Part shown: one piece after another, positions 27,415-37,807 of the stretch
How positions within the stretch are numbered: the stretch's first letter is position 1
How the letters are laid out: each line of letters starts with the position of its first letter
From: Stygiolobus azoricus
GTDB lineage: Archaea > Thermoproteota > Thermoprotei_A > Sulfolobales > Sulfolobaceae
DNA: 64,000 bases
Assembly (NCBI RefSeq): GCF_009729035.1
Contig: NZ_CP045483.1
Coordinates: 1,324,001-1,388,000, forward strand
Direction: 5' to 3'
Notes under the pieces: model-generated
The model's input: only the letters and a program-made list of their open reading frames with translations
What the model was told of the DNA's origin: nothing
The model's database searches: none
Program-made: the position numbers and the translations under genes

Positions 27415-27583
27415 CAAGTGTCTGAAAAATAAACCCAAATACATTCAATGGACTAAAAGTATGCTAGACTCTTTGTGGGGGGTTTTTGATTTGTCCACAC
27501 CTAGGCAAGTGTCTCACTAATCATAAGGAGTCTGTAACATCACCGTAATACATATTAATGTATAAACTTCTTTTTATTATAAA

Positions 27584-28597
27584 ATGGAGTTTGGAGAAGT
27601 AATAAAGTCACTTTTTAGTTTACTGACTACACTCGATCAACCTTACCTCGGGGTCTCTCCTATTTCCAACATAGAGGACTCGACAACGGTACAAATAGTG
27701 GAGGAATTAGGAGAATGTGAGAGTTTAGCCACTTTCTCCTATCTAGATTCATCTTCAAGGATGATGGTCGTTAAAGGGGCTAACGTCTATTTCGCGTCAC
27801 TGTATGCGAATCTTGTGACCGAGCACTTAATGATCCCGCAACAAGTGGAAAGACCCTTCATGGCTATAAAGGCATCAGAAGAAGTAAGAAAGTTGATTGA
27901 AGGAGACCAAGTGCTTTCCCAATTGGTCGCTATAAACAACGTAAATGGAGAGCCGTACTCAGAAGATTACAAGGATGATAACATACTTAACGAGTTGAGG
28001 ATTTCCTTGGAGAACTATGCAATACAAAAGTCTAAATATGTGACCGTTGTAGATGGCCCAATAATACCTGGTCCCTACCTCCAAATGGTAGGAGAACCTT
28101 ACAAATCCGCATTCATCACTTTAATAAACCAACGCAAAAAAGACAACCTGATAGGGATAGTAAAGAGGTTGAACTACAGTAGGAAATTAAGGAGGTCAGA
28201 GCTCATAAAAGAGCCTAAGTTATATAACGCTACGGACGACATAGTCGTAGAGTACTTAGGAAGGGGGAAAGAGTTTTACACTACTCCAATCTTGGAGGAG
28301 GAGGTAGACATAGGAGGGAATAAATACACTAGGTACATGGTTTACGTTAAGGTCAGGGATGGGGTGTTCAGGGTTGAGAGCCTATCTAAGAACTTACTTT
28401 GCAGAGGAGTTTACACAGCGAGAAAGTACGCGTCATACCGCGGTATACCAGAATTTATAGAAGCAGCAGATAGGTTATCAAGGAAGCTAAGTGCGTCAGC
28501 TTTCATTTTTGCCTTTAACATTGCCAGAATTACCACGGGTGTGAATTATGAAGATTGGGAGGGCTTAAGAACAGCAGTGCTGGACGTGAGTGATTGA
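27584..28597 (+). CDS. nurA: NurA-domain 5'-3' nuclease
   Basis: 337 residues. NurA motifs are visible: the first catalytic Asp in FSYLDSSSRMM, the second acidic site in YVTVVDGPIIPGPY, and a C-terminal RGVYTARKYASYRGIPEFIEAADRLSR block. NurA is an RNase-H-fold nuclease that resects DNA ends together with the HerA helicase. The start ATG at 27584 follows a TATA-like TTTTATTATAAA very closely, which again suggests a leaderless transcript. The stop overlaps the HerA start by 8 bp. The usual mre11-rad50 partners are absent, so this is probably a second, accessory NurA. Confidence 0.75.
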   Translation: MEFGEVIKSLFSLLTTLDQPYLGVSPISNIEDSTTVQIVEELGECESLATFSYLDSSSRMMVVKGANVYFASLYANLVTEHLMIPQQVERPFMAIKASEEVRKLIEGDQVLSQLVAINNVNGEPYSEDYKDDNILNELRISLENYAIQKSKYVTVVDGPIIPGPYLQMVGEPYKSAFITLINQRKKDNLIGIVKRLNYSRKLRRSELIKEPKLYNATDDIVVEYLGRGKEFYTTPILEEEVDIGGNKYTRYMVYVKVRDGVFRVESLSKNLLCRGVYTARKYASYRGIPEFIEAADRLSRKLSASAFIFAFNIARITTGVNYEDWEGLRTAVLDVSD

Positions 28598-30281
28598 TAT
28601 GGAAGAGAGGGAAGAGAACTTACAAAAAGGAGATAGGGAGGAGGAAATGAAACAGACTATTTCTGAGTCAACTGAAGCTCATCCTCTATCCCAGTTGATA
28701 GATGAGGCGAAAGAGAGGGCGAGAGGAAAGATAATAGGTATGGTATCCAGGGTTTATCCTGCTGAGTACGGAGAAGAGGAGAGGGAAGTTAAAATAGAGG
28801 TCTCCTTTGACACTTACTTGAACAGTAATGTACTCATAGGGTCTTATCTGGGTATCTCGTTACTCGTCTCGAAGACTTTAATGCTATCTAGGGTGAAGGC
28901 AGTTGCGAGGCAGGACATACTTTCGATATCTAAGGTACCTTCTCTGTTATCTCAAGAGAACGCAAGCGGTCTAATAACGCCTTTGGTAATCACCGTAGAA
29001 CTACTCTCGGAAAAGGTTAACGGGGAAGTTGTACCGCCTTCTTCCCCCATTGACCCTCAAAGTCCCGTTTTCTTACCGTCGCTGGATTTCTTAAAGGAAA
29101 TGTTGGGAATTCCAGAGGATGGAGTGAGAATAGGAAAAGTAATGGAAGGCTATAGGGAAATTGAAGTTGATGTAAGACTCAGCAAAGAGGCGTTAAAACA
29201 CCACGTCTTAGTAGTAGGGACTACCGGTGCAGGTAAGACTAACTTGCTGAAAGTAATAATGAAGAACTCAGAGACCCCTTTAATTGTCTTTGACATTCAA
29301 GGAGATTATGTGAAGCCTGCGGTAGAAATAGGGGGATCAGTTATAGTCCCGGTGACACGGGACTATGGGACGGAAGTTGTGGAATTTATAAACGTCTTTC
29401 TAAAGAGGAGTAACTTGACGGAGTTTAGAACAATTGAACAAAAGGACAACAAATTCGTCTTGAGTAACGGTAAGTCGTCTTTCAACCTTTATTTGATCGG
29501 CTTTAGGTTTCCAGAAAATTACAAATTATTACCAGACATCGCTACTTACTTTTCAGCCCAGGCAGGTGAGTTCTTTAAGGTGATTTCAGAGAAATGTGTA
29601 AACGAAAACGACATCATTGATAATTGGGAAGAATACTGCAAGGACTTTATGGAGGATATGAACGTGCACCGTGCAACTCAGGATAATATAATAAGATCGG
29701 TTTACTTACTCTCTCAGACCGGTATTTTCGACGTGCCATATGGTAAAGGTGTAAATAAGAACTACTACCACGAGCCAAACTATACAGATATTATGAAAAG
29801 TAAGGCGGTAGTAGACTTAAGGTGGGCATTAGAAAGGGGAATAAGTTCCGCTACAATCGCCTCTTTCCTTATCATTACTAAGATCTTTAAGATAATTGAT
29901 GATCGCTATAAGAAAGAAGGTAAGGAAACTGAGTATTTAATGATCTTCGACGAGGCTCATGAATATTTCCCGCAAGGAAGTAGAGAAGAAAATAAGGAAC
30001 CTCTGGAGAGGTTGATAAACAAGATTATGAGGCTTGGGAGGGTTAGGGGAATAGGTACGATACTAGCTACACATAGGCCCACGGACTTAAACGATTTGAT
30101 ACTCACGTTAGCTAATACTAAAATCGCGATGAGAGCAGACGAGGACGCATTAAAGAGGATCGGTATGGAAAAATATTCAAAAGTTCTAAGTGTTGCTCCT
30201 CCAGGTTTCGGTGTAATCTCCTCATACACAATAAAGGTTAAAGAGCTGAATTTCAGGGCTGAAAAGTATCGAACAGAGTAA
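28590..30281 (+). CDS. herA: HerA-like DNA translocase/helicase
   Basis: 563 residues from GTG 28590 (or ATG 28599). The N-terminal HAS-barrel region carries a charged extension of about 40 residues (EEREENLQKGDREEEM) not typical of canonical HerA. The FtsK/HerA ATPase has Walker A GTTGAGKT (residues 210-217), Walker B YLMIFDEAHEYFP, sensor GIGTILATHRPTDL and the arginine-finger region RADEDALKRIG. HerA forms a hexameric ring that pumps DNA to NurA. The coupling with nurA and the distance from rad50 suggest a dedicated accessory machine. Confidence 0.85.
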   Translation: MIDMEEREENLQKGDREEEMKQTISESTEAHPLSQLIDEAKERARGKIIGMVSRVYPAEYGEEEREVKIEVSFDTYLNSNVLIGSYLGISLLVSKTLMLSRVKAVARQDILSISKVPSLLSQENASGLITPLVITVELLSEKVNGEVVPPSSPIDPQSPVFLPSLDFLKEMLGIPEDGVRIGKVMEGYREIEVDVRLSKEALKHHVLVVGTTGAGKTNLLKVIMKNSETPLIVFDIQGDYVKPAVEIGGSVIVPVTRDYGTEVVEFINVFLKRSNLTEFRTIEQKDNKFVLSNGKSSFNLYLIGFRFPENYKLLPDIATYFSAQAGEFFKVISEKCVNENDIIDNWEEYCKDFMEDMNVHRATQDNIIRSVYLLSQTGIFDVPYGKGVNKNYYHEPNYTDIMKSKAVVDLRWALERGISSATIASFLIITKIFKIIDDRYKKEGKETEYLMIFDEAHEYFPQGSREENKEPLERLINKIMRLGRVRGIGTILATHRPTDLNDLILTLANTKIAMRADEDALKRIGMEKYSKVLSVAPPGFGVISSYTIKVKELNFRAEKYRTE

Positions 30282-30682
30282 AGCTTTTGTCAGATAAGTC
30301 TCTCTTATCCCTTCAAAAGTGTTGTTGATAATTGGATAACGAGATATTATTTTTGCATACTAACTAAGGTATAATAATTTCCTCAAGTTCCCTCATACCT
30401 GCTGAAACTGATATAATCGATGTAAAAAATTACAGACTTTGATATTAACTCAATTAAAGCTCCCTTCAACTTGTTATCTATAACTGCTTACTATGTATCT
30501 CCCTGAATATACCTAAGTATCCTAGCCGCTAAAATACATTTAAACTGTGCAAACATGTTCACCTTTAATCTCTTCTTAAAGAAAATTTTATAATGTAATT
30601 TTCAAAGTACATTTATTATACTCGTTTCTTTCTGGTTACCCTCCATATGTTTTATAATCCCCGATTTAAAAAGTAATTAAAT
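30282..30682. other. Intergenic, no gene seen
   Basis: 401 bp, AT-rich, between herA and the coiled-coil nuclease gene. No convincing ORF or repeat. A promoter for the downstream gene probably lies in its last 50 bp (TTTATAAT at about 30651). Confidence 0.45.
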
Positions 30683-31696
30683 ATGAGCGGAAAGATTACT
30701 GACGAGATACTTAACAATCCTCAATTACTATCAGCGTTGGCAGAAAAAATTTATGAGAAGCTTAAAGAAGAAATTGTGATAAAGAAGCTAGAAGAGAATA
30801 GTCAGAGTATAAAAGCTTTGCAGGAGGAGATAAGAAAGCACACAGAAGCGATCATATCATTACAACAAACTGTAAATAAGCACACGGATGCGATCGTATC
30901 TCTTCAACAAGCAGTAAAGGGTTTACAGGAAACTGTGAATAGACATACTGAAGCTATTACATCTCTTCAAGAAGCCGTGAAGTCATTACAAGAGACTGTT
31001 AAAAGACAAGGAGAAGCAATAGAGGGATTGCAGGAGGCTGTCAAAAAACAAGGAGAAGCTATTCAATCATTGCAAGAGGCGGTGAAAAGGCAAGGTGAAG
31101 CGATTCAGTCATTGCAAGAGACAGTCAAAAAACAAGGAGAAGCAATTCAGTCACTACAAGAGACAGTCAATCGGCATACACTAGCAATAGAATCTCTTCA
31201 AGAGGCTGTTAAGTCATTGCAGGAGGCTGTCAAAAAACAAGGAGAAGCAATAGAGGGATTACAAAGGGCGGTGCTTAGATTGGAGAGAGATGTTAAGAAA
31301 CTCTCTGTTGAGGTGGGTAGTTTTACAAATAGAGCCGGAAAAGGTATAGAGAAAGTGATGTTGAAGCTTTACAAAAAAGCGTTAGAATTACACGGGGTCG
31401 ATCCTAAGAAAGTTACTCATGGTACAATTGTAGATGAGGAAGGGATAATTGAGAAGGGAAAGGTGTTTGAAGTTGATTTTTATGAGACTAATGATTATGT
31501 GTATGTATTTGAGATAAAGAATTTAGCCGATAAGGGGGCATACGACCAAATTATTATCAGGAAAAAATTATTCTCTATAAAGTACAAGGATAAGAAAATA
31601 AAGATATTCTTAGTAGCGAATTTTGTAGATAAGAGCGTAAAGAAGAAGCTTGAGGAGGAGGGAGTAGAGGTTATTGCTTCACATGTAATCAAGTGA
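30683..31696 (+). CDS. DUF3782-type coiled-coil protein with PD-(D/E)XK nuclease domain
   Basis: 337 residues. Residues 40-215 are a long coiled coil built from 14-residue units (AIQSLQEAVKKQGE and variants with RHT or KHT), some units being 21 residues. The repeat is visible in the DNA as near-identical 42-bp blocks. The last 110 residues are an alpha/beta nuclease domain: VFEVDFYETND and VYVFEIKNLADKGA give the D...ExK active site, then IKIFLVANFVDKSV. DUF3782 proteins of this design are common in Sulfolobales; function untested. The position after NurA-HerA suggests a DNA-end or defence role by association. Confidence 0.8.
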   Translation: MSGKITDEILNNPQLLSALAEKIYEKLKEEIVIKKLEENSQSIKALQEEIRKHTEAIISLQQTVNKHTDAIVSLQQAVKGLQETVNRHTEAITSLQEAVKSLQETVKRQGEAIEGLQEAVKKQGEAIQSLQEAVKRQGEAIQSLQETVKKQGEAIQSLQETVNRHTLAIESLQEAVKSLQEAVKKQGEAIEGLQRAVLRLERDVKKLSVEVGSFTNRAGKGIEKVMLKLYKKALELHGVDPKKVTHGTIVDEEGIIEKGKVFEVDFYETNDYVYVFEIKNLADKGAYDQIIIRKKLFSIKYKDKKIKIFLVANFVDKSVKKKLEEEGVEVIASHVIK

Positions 31697-31728
31697 TTAT
31701 TAAACCTGTCGCTTTTCTCGATCTTCAC

Positions 31729-32604
31729 TCAGTCCAAATTTACAATGTTTTCAAAAAGAGAGGCGAATGATTTATCCCTCGTCGTCATAACCACTTTCTT
31801 CTTATTAATCACCTCTTCTACCAACACTTTCTTCATCTCCTCATCCAAATACACCTCAGCGTCATCTATGAGTACTAGCTCACCATTCTTACTGGAGAGC
31901 AAAATCTCAGCAATCCTCTTCAAACCACGAGAAACTACTGGGTATCTTCTCCCGTCAATAAATACGCCGAAGTCAGTGATGGCCACCCTCTTATTCCTGA
32001 TTACTACCTCGCCTTTAGTCTCAGTCACATAGACAGCTGGCCTAAAGCCCGAAAAGAAGAGGTCTAAGAAGGAGTTTATTACTGCGTTACTCTCCACGTC
32101 TTTTAATATGTCCTTGAGTAGGTCGAAATACTGGTATTTCTCTTTCCCCTTTGTGCCATAAACAATTTCCACATTAGTGCCTTTCGTATTAACTTGTATT
32201 TCCCCCACCGGTAAATCCTTATTTTCCATTTCTCTTACTTCGAACTTCACATCTCTTTTGAGGCTTAATCCCACGTTTACTCCCTCCCTCGTAACCTTTA
32301 CTGACATAGTCCCTAAATCGCCTTCGAAGTCTACTTCACCCTCCCCGTTAATGATCTCCTTTATATCGGAACGGAAAGTCTCTTCAATGCTCCTCTTAAA
32401 GGTGTATGCCAATGCCTTTTTGAAATAATCGTCTATCTGTAAGGACTTTAACTTCGCTTCCTTTGCCCAGGCGTTAATCAATGCGTATAAAATCAAGAGA
32501 AGGGTTGTTTTACCACTGCCGTTATTACCAACGATAACGGTTGTCTTGTTTATTGAAAAACTAACGTCACGGATGGCTCCTATTCCCCTTACAGTTACTC
32601 TCAT
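31729..32604 (-). CDS. RecF/SMC-like AAA ATPase
   Basis: 291 residues. Walker A GNNGSGKT lies at residues 26-33 and Walker B/D-loop at GELVLIDDAEVYLDEEMKKVL, with a switch-like VVMTTRDKSF. The ABC signature is weak (VVSRGLKRIAEILLSSKNG). The insert between the two halves is short (no long coiled coil), like small RecF or OLD-type ATPases found in defence operons. Convergent with the coiled-coil nuclease gene, 32 bp apart. Confidence 0.75.
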   Translation of the reverse strand: MRVTVRGIGAIRDVSFSINKTTVIVGNNGSGKTTLLLILYALINAWAKEAKLKSLQIDDYFKKALAYTFKRSIEETFRSDIKEIINGEGEVDFEGDLGTMSVKVTREGVNVGLSLKRDVKFEVREMENKDLPVGEIQVNTKGTNVEIVYGTKGKEKYQYFDLLKDILKDVESNAVINSFLDLFFSGFRPAVYVTETKGEVVIRNKRVAITDFGVFIDGRRYPVVSRGLKRIAEILLSSKNGELVLIDDAEVYLDEEMKKVLVEEVINKKKVVMTTRDKSFASLFENIVNLD

Positions 32605-33212
32605 CAGTTATTCACCTCTTAATCTGGTAAGATTAAACAGTGTTTGTGTGAATTTTAACTTTGGGCAAAAAGTCTCACTATTAAGTAAATCACCATTCAT
32701 TGAAAGCAGAAGGAAGAGTATATAGTTATAGTTATGAATTTGATATGTGCTCCTAGGAAAACTACTAAAACATCAGAGGTTTAAAGTTCAACTGAGGAAC
32801 TAGTTAAAACTCAATTAACCTGCTTATAACGATTCAAGCTATAAAGTTCATAAAGGCTTTCCAGAAAAATTAGCAAAAGTGTCTTTAGTAAACATCGACA
32901 TGACATGAACTAGTCGACAAATCTCTGCCAATAACGCTAACTCATTAAAGTCCTCGCTAACAGTGCCCCATTAGATAGTCGATCATTTAGTCAGATACTC
33001 ACGTCTTCTTCACTCATACCACGTTGGGCTTGAGAGAAGCATATACAGCCTCACTCATAAAAAGAGACCTCTGAACTTTCTATAAGGGATTGCCTCTTTG
33101 TAACCACCTCACCGTATTGATCTTGTCTCAACTACTCTGTTACACTCAACCACACGACCCCAAAGTGACACGCGTGTAAATATGACTGAAAAAACGCTAA
33201 AGATGCTCTCGG
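32605..33212. other. Intergenic, no gene seen
   Basis: 608 bp. Only the short region before 32604 looks like a promoter. No ORF longer than about 40 codons with protein-like composition, no RNA signature and no clear repeat was noticed. Confidence 0.45.
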
Positions 33213-35261
33213 CTAAACAACCTTTACTTCCCTAACCTCACTTCTAATGTCCACCATAACGATTTTTCCATTAATCTTATAATTAGCCTCTTTACCATTA
33301 ACCAGTACTTTTCCTTGTAGTGAATAGAGTGATAAACTCTCTAGGTATAACGGCTTTGAGAAAGTTATTATCCCACCCTCGCTCTGAATCACAACACCAT
33401 TATACACAACCCTACCGTCTCCGTAAACTAATAACCCGTCTGATAAAGGTATTATCGAACCCCTCCTCACGTATATCGGGAGTTCATGTTTTGAGTCCAC
33501 CCAGCCCCTCACCTCTTCACCGTTCCAAAAATCAGCCCACTGGACCTTTATCGGTAAATATACCTTCCTCTTCTCACCTTGAAGTATTGGTGCATAAAGC
33601 AAATATTTACCGGCTATGTATTCATCATCAATACTGTAAGTGTCCTCGTCTTGCTGGAACTCGTAAAACAACGGCCTAACAATAGGGTGCCCTTTTTCGT
33701 GTGCTTCGACAGCAAGCATGTAAAGGTACGGGAGAAACTTATACCTCAAGTTTATTACTTCCTTAATCTTCTCTTTGTAAAACGAAGGTAGGAAAATAGG
33801 TTCTGTGTCTATCCCGTCCTTAGCCTTATGAGTCCTAAAGAGAGGGAAAAATAGGGAGATTTGGAACTGTTTAAGCAGCATCTCAGGTGAGTTATCGATC
33901 TCTTTCAGGTCCCTACCTAGAAAACCCCCTATATCTATACCTACGTAGGGTATTCCTGAAATCGACAACCCCAGTACTAACTGTAGCTGCAACTTCAACT
34001 GGTCCCACGAAGGAGTGCTATCCCCAGTCCACACAAAGGCATATTTCTGTATCCCCGAGTAACCGCTCCTCGATAGTATGAATACGTCCTTCCTACCCGC
34101 CTTTTCAAAGCCCTTAAACGTGGCTTCAGCCTCGTAGTAGGGGTATGCATTTCTTACCTTAGAGTGGGGTACGACCTTGTCCTTCAATTTATGAACTACG
34201 TTATCCGGGAAGGCCTTATACTCGGCTAGGTTCTTTAAATTTATTGGTAACTTCCCGAGGACATCGTTTATACAATATTCCATGCTGAAGTCTGTGGGCT
34301 CATTCATGTCTAACCATATCCCGTCGATCCCTTGAGAAAGCCATTCGGCTATTAGATTACTCCACCACTCCCTTGTTTCTTCCCTAAAGAAGTCCGGATA
34401 AACGCAGTTACCTGCCCATAATTTTCCCACGAAAAGGTCTCCTTTATCAGTCTCACAATACTTACCCAGACCAGATAAGAAGATCTTATAATTTTGGTCA
34501 GCTCTGACGCCATGATCAACTATAGTAATTATTTTAACCCCACGGGAGTGGAGTTCATCAATGAATTTTTTAGGATCGTAAAACCTATCCTTATTCCACG
34601 TGAAGAGCTTGAAAGAATCCATATAATCAATGTCCAAGAACACACCTGTGACCTTTATACCTTCTTTTTGGAGTAAGTCAACTAGCTCGACAATTTTGTC
34701 TTGTGGGTAGTAGGAATACCTTGAGATCATGTAACCGAAGGCCCATTCTGGTGGTAAAAATGGCTTTCCAGTAACTTCAACATACCTCTCAATCACCTCT
34801 TCAATACTAGGACCTTCTAGTATGTAGAATTCAAGTCCGTTTTCTGGTACTTTTATCTTGATTTTATCATAATCTTCAAATCCTATGTCAAAGATCAACT
34901 TAGAAGCAGAATTAATGAAGTAGCCCATCGCTTTTCCGTGAAGTAACGTGATCATAAAGGGTATATTAATGTAAAGGGGATCTTGGAACTTCTGATAGGC
35001 ATAGTGATCCAAATTCCACATGATATACCTTTTTCTCCTCCTATCTAACTCTACTGCTTTTTCACCGAGGCCAAACACGTGCTCCCTCAAATCCAGAGGT
35101 TTCTCGATCACTATGTAATCCTTCTCTTCATAAACATTTAAGGAGAAATCGCTTAAGGACTTACTTGATTTAACTCCCTTAAAACCGAAATCCACTGGTG
35201 GAAGAGGGTCATTGACCTTCACCTTGTAAATTCCGTCCCTCTCTTCTATTTCAATCCTCAT
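33213..35261 (-). CDS. malA: Alpha-glucosidase, GH31 family (MalA-like)
   Basis: 682 residues, close to the 693 of Saccharolobus MalA. The GH31 nucleophile signature is [13 protein letters not shown] (about residue 315-320). The acid/base region is [15 protein letters not shown], and [15 protein letters not shown] follows. It hydrolyses maltose and malto-oligosaccharides from the non-reducing end to glucose. No transporter is adjacent. A second sugar hydrolase (GH116) is 6 kb away. Confidence 0.92.
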   Translation of the reverse strand: MRIEIEERDGIYKVKVNDPLPPVDFGFKGVKSSKSLSDFSLNVYEEKDYIVIEKPLDLREHVFGLGEKAVELDRRRKRYIMWNLDHYAYQKFQDPLYINIPFMITLLHGKAMGYFINSASKLIFDIGFEDYDKIKIKVPENGLEFYILEGPSIEEVIERYVEVTGKPFLPPEWAFGYMISRYSYYPQDKIVELVDLLQKEGIKVTGVFLDIDYMDSFKLFTWNKDRFYDPKKFIDELHSRGVKIITIVDHGVRADQNYKIFLSGLGKYCETDKGDLFVGKLWAGNCVYPDFFREETREWWSNLIAEWLSQGIDGIWLDMNEPTDFSMEYCINDVLGKLPINLKNLAEYKAFPDNVVHKLKDKVVPHSKVRNAYPYYEAEATFKGFEKAGRKDVFILSRSGYSGIQKYAFVWTGDSTPSWDQLKLQLQLVLGLSISGIPYVGIDIGGFLGRDLKEIDNSPEMLLKQFQISLFFPLFRTHKAKDGIDTEPIFLPSFYKEKIKEVINLRYKFLPYLYMLAVEAHEKGHPIVRPLFYEFQQDEDTYSIDDEYIAGKYLLYAPILQGEKRKVYLPIKVQWADFWNGEEVRGWVDSKHELPIYVRRGSIIPLSDGLLVYGDGRVVYNGVVIQSEGGIITFSKPLYLESLSLYSLQGKVLVNGKEANYKINGKIVMVDIRSEVREVKVV

Positions 35262-35295
35262 CGAGTTTCAACGAATTATCTCGTTCTTATGGTAA

Positions 35296-35511
35296 TTAAA
35301 TCTTACCGATCCTCTTCTTCGTTTTTCGATCCAGAAACCGAATAAATTGAGGTTTAAACTCAGAATTGAAGGGGTCGTAGATTACAAACCTCATTTTAGG
35401 AGACATTGCTAGATGTTTGTAGTTTTTAACAAAGGCTAGGAGAGGTTCAGTGAGGGCGATCTTCATAAAAGCAGTGGTTATAAGCACTTTATTACTCCTC
35501 CCAACCATCAA
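35296..35511 (-). CDS. Small hypothetical protein
   Basis: 71 residues, basic C-terminus (FLDRKTKKRIGKI). It lies just upstream of malA on the same strand. No family recognised and composition is ordinary; it may be a remnant. The following 340 bp (35512-35851) show nothing beyond promoter-like AT stretches for the formate dehydrogenase-like gene. Confidence 0.3.
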   Translation of the reverse strand: MMVGRSNKVLITTAFMKIALTEPLLAFVKNYKHLAMSPKMRFVIYDPFNSEFKPQFIRFLDRKTKKRIGKI

Positions 35512-35851
35512 AAAAGATGATTAGAAAAAGAAGTGTTTACATTATCATCATCTTCGCCTCCAGAAGCACAGATGATTTCAATTCTAGAATTTAATCACTT
35601 ACCTTCTCTTAGCTGCTCACAATATTTTAATAATCTGTCAGTTTACGACAAACAAGGTAAATGCACATGCAATTTCGGTAAAGTAATTTAAATCTCATGT
35701 TTAAAATTACAACATTTCTATAAATCAATTGTCAGTTAAAATTTTATAAAATAAATAAAGAAATATGGTTACACAGTGTTAATATATTTTCCATGAGGGT
35801 TATGTAACTTATACTTAATAGGATAGAGGTGAAAATATACACTCGGTCGGT

Positions 35852-37807
35852 ATGTTAATACCAACAATTTGTCCTTTTTGTGGAGTTGGTTGTGGCTTAC
35901 TATTAGACGTCGAAGGTGGAAAAGTAGTTAGGGTAATTCCAGAGAAAGACCACATAGTCTCAAAGGGGAAAATATGCGGTAAAGGAGCGACAGCCCACAA
36001 GACCTTATATTTGCCTGGTAGGTTAACAAGACCTTTAAAGAGGGTAGGAGACTCATTTGTAGAGGTTGGATGGAACGAGGCTTTAAACGAAATAGTTGAG
36101 AGGATTAAAGAGGTCAAGGAAAAATATGGAGGAAAAGCTATCGCTATTTACGGAGGTTGTCAGAACTCATTAGAAGAGGTCTATTTAATGTCAAAGCTGA
36201 TCAGATTTTTAGGAAGCAATAATGTAGACTCATGTGCGAGAATTTGCCATGAGCCCTCAGCTACAGCATTAAAAGAGGTAGTGGGCATCGGAGCTTCAGG
36301 TACATCAGTAGAGGAAATACCTAACGCGAAAGTGTTAGTTATTGCAGGCGAACAGATAACGGAGAGTCACCCAGTGCTAACAGAGTACTTGATAGAGGCT
36401 AAGAAACATGGGACGAAAATTATAGTAATTGACCCAAGGTTTACGAAGACAGCTAAACTCGCTGACTTGTACATCCCGGTAAATCAAGGTACAGATGTTT
36501 ACTTATATAATGCTGTCGGAAACTACCTGATAAAACGTGGTTTATACGATGAGGAGTTCGTGAAGGTTAGGACTAAGGGTTTTGAAGAGTACGCAAAGAC
36601 TGTGTCACGTTATACCCTGGAAGAGGCTGAGAGGATAACGGGAGTCCCTAAGGAACTCATTATTAAGTTCGCTGAAATGATAACTATAAAACCAACAATC
36701 TTCTCATGGGGTTTAGGTCTGAGCGAAGGTGGGGGAATTAACGCCATAAGAGCGTTCCTCAACTTAATGTTATTGACAGGCAACGTAGGAATAAAGGGTG
36801 CCGGTCCCATAGTTTATAGGGGACAGTCTAACGTACAAGGTTCAGGTGATTTACTGAAACCGTGGATATTACCCAACGGACCGTTAAACGAGGAAAACGC
36901 TAAGAAGCTGGGAGAGCTATGGGGTTTTGAAATACCTTTAGAAAAGGGATTGACTGTTACAGATGCATTACTTACCGAAAATGACATCAGGGCAGTAATT
37001 TTGGTTAATTATAACGTTGCCCATAGCTTGCCTAATAAGAGCAAGGTGATCAAAAGGCTTAAGGAAATGGATCTGGTCGTGGTATTGGACTCTTATATGA
37101 CGGATACTGCGAAGTTAGCCCATTATGTTTTACCAGTTGCTATGTGGGCTGAGAGTGAGGGTTCTGTAGTATCATTGGACAGATTAGTAAAGTGGAGGTT
37201 TAAGGCAGTTGAACCTCCAGGGGAAGCTAAACAAGCTTTATGGGTCTTGGCTGAACTGGCTGAGAGATTGGGACTTAAAGTTCCTAAAGACCCTAAGGTT
37301 ATTTTCGAGGAGATGAAGAAAGTAGTAAAACTATACTCGTCGCTGAAATTGGAGGACGTCATGGATCACTCTAAGAACAGCAGATACCCTAACGGTGAGA
37401 TTGTACTTTATGAAGACAAGTTCTATACTTCTGACGGTTTTGCTCATTTCATCCCAGTTGAGTACAGACCGGTTAATAGAAAAGGTCTAGTTCTCATCAC
37501 GGGTAGGATAGTGACTAAGTACAACACTGATACTTTAACGACTTACATGAACGATGAGGAGGACATAGTCTACTTGAATGCTGAAGACATGAAATCGATG
37601 GGAATTAAGGAAGGACAAGAAGTTATTTTAAAGAGCGAGTGCGGTGAAGTAACTGTTAAGGCTAAGAGTGATCCAGGTTTGAAGAAGGGTTACGCGTTTA
37701 TGATTAACTCCAGTGACTTAGTCAACTACGTGGTTTGTGATATATTAGATCCCGAGACTAGGATCCCGTATTATAAATCAACAGAGGTTGTTATTTTATC
37801 AAGATGA
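35852..37807 (+). CDS. fdhA: Formate dehydrogenase alpha-like molybdopterin oxidoreductase, orphan
   Basis: 651 residues of the DMSO-reductase superfamily, FdhF-like. The [4Fe-4S] motif is CPFCGVGCG with the fourth Cys in GKICGKG. The metal-ligand Cys and neighbouring His lie in DSCARICHEPSATALKEVVG, where formate dehydrogenases have C-H-G-P-S; here Gly is replaced by Glu. LGLSEGGGINAIRAFLNLMLLTGNVG and YRGQSNVQGSGD are bis-MGD-binding regions. There is no Tat signal, so it is cytosolic. No electron-transfer subunits are adjacent, and the fdhD gene in this window (46 kb) is broken. Substrate could be formate or another small acid. Confidence 0.8.
   Translation: MLIPTICPFCGVGCGLLLDVEGGKVVRVIPEKDHIVSKGKICGKGATAHKTLYLPGRLTRPLKRVGDSFVEVGWNEALNEIVERIKEVKEKYGGKAIAIYGGCQNSLEEVYLMSKLIRFLGSNNVDSCARICHEPSATALKEVVGIGASGTSVEEIPNAKVLVIAGEQITESHPVLTEYLIEAKKHGTKIIVIDPRFTKTAKLADLYIPVNQGTDVYLYNAVGNYLIKRGLYDEEFVKVRTKGFEEYAKTVSRYTLEEAERITGVPKELIIKFAEMITIKPTIFSWGLGLSEGGGINAIRAFLNLMLLTGNVGIKGAGPIVYRGQSNVQGSGDLLKPWILPNGPLNEENAKKLGELWGFEIPLEKGLTVTDALLTENDIRAVILVNYNVAHSLPNKSKVIKRLKEMDLVVVLDSYMTDTAKLAHYVLPVAMWAESEGSVVSLDRLVKWRFKAVEPPGEAKQALWVLAELAERLGLKVPKDPKVIFEEMKKVVKLYSSLKLEDVMDHSKNSRYPNGEIVLYEDKFYTSDGFAHFIPVEYRPVNRKGLVLITGRIVTKYNTDTLTTYMNDEEDIVYLNAEDMKSMGIKEGQEVILKSECGEVTVKAKSDPGLKKGYAFMINSSDLVNYVVCDILDPETRIPYYKSTEVVILSR

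Noticed and set aside
30683-31300. Repeats as CRISPR or IS
   Set aside because: They are 42-bp coding repeats of a coiled coil in one open frame, with no unique spacers.
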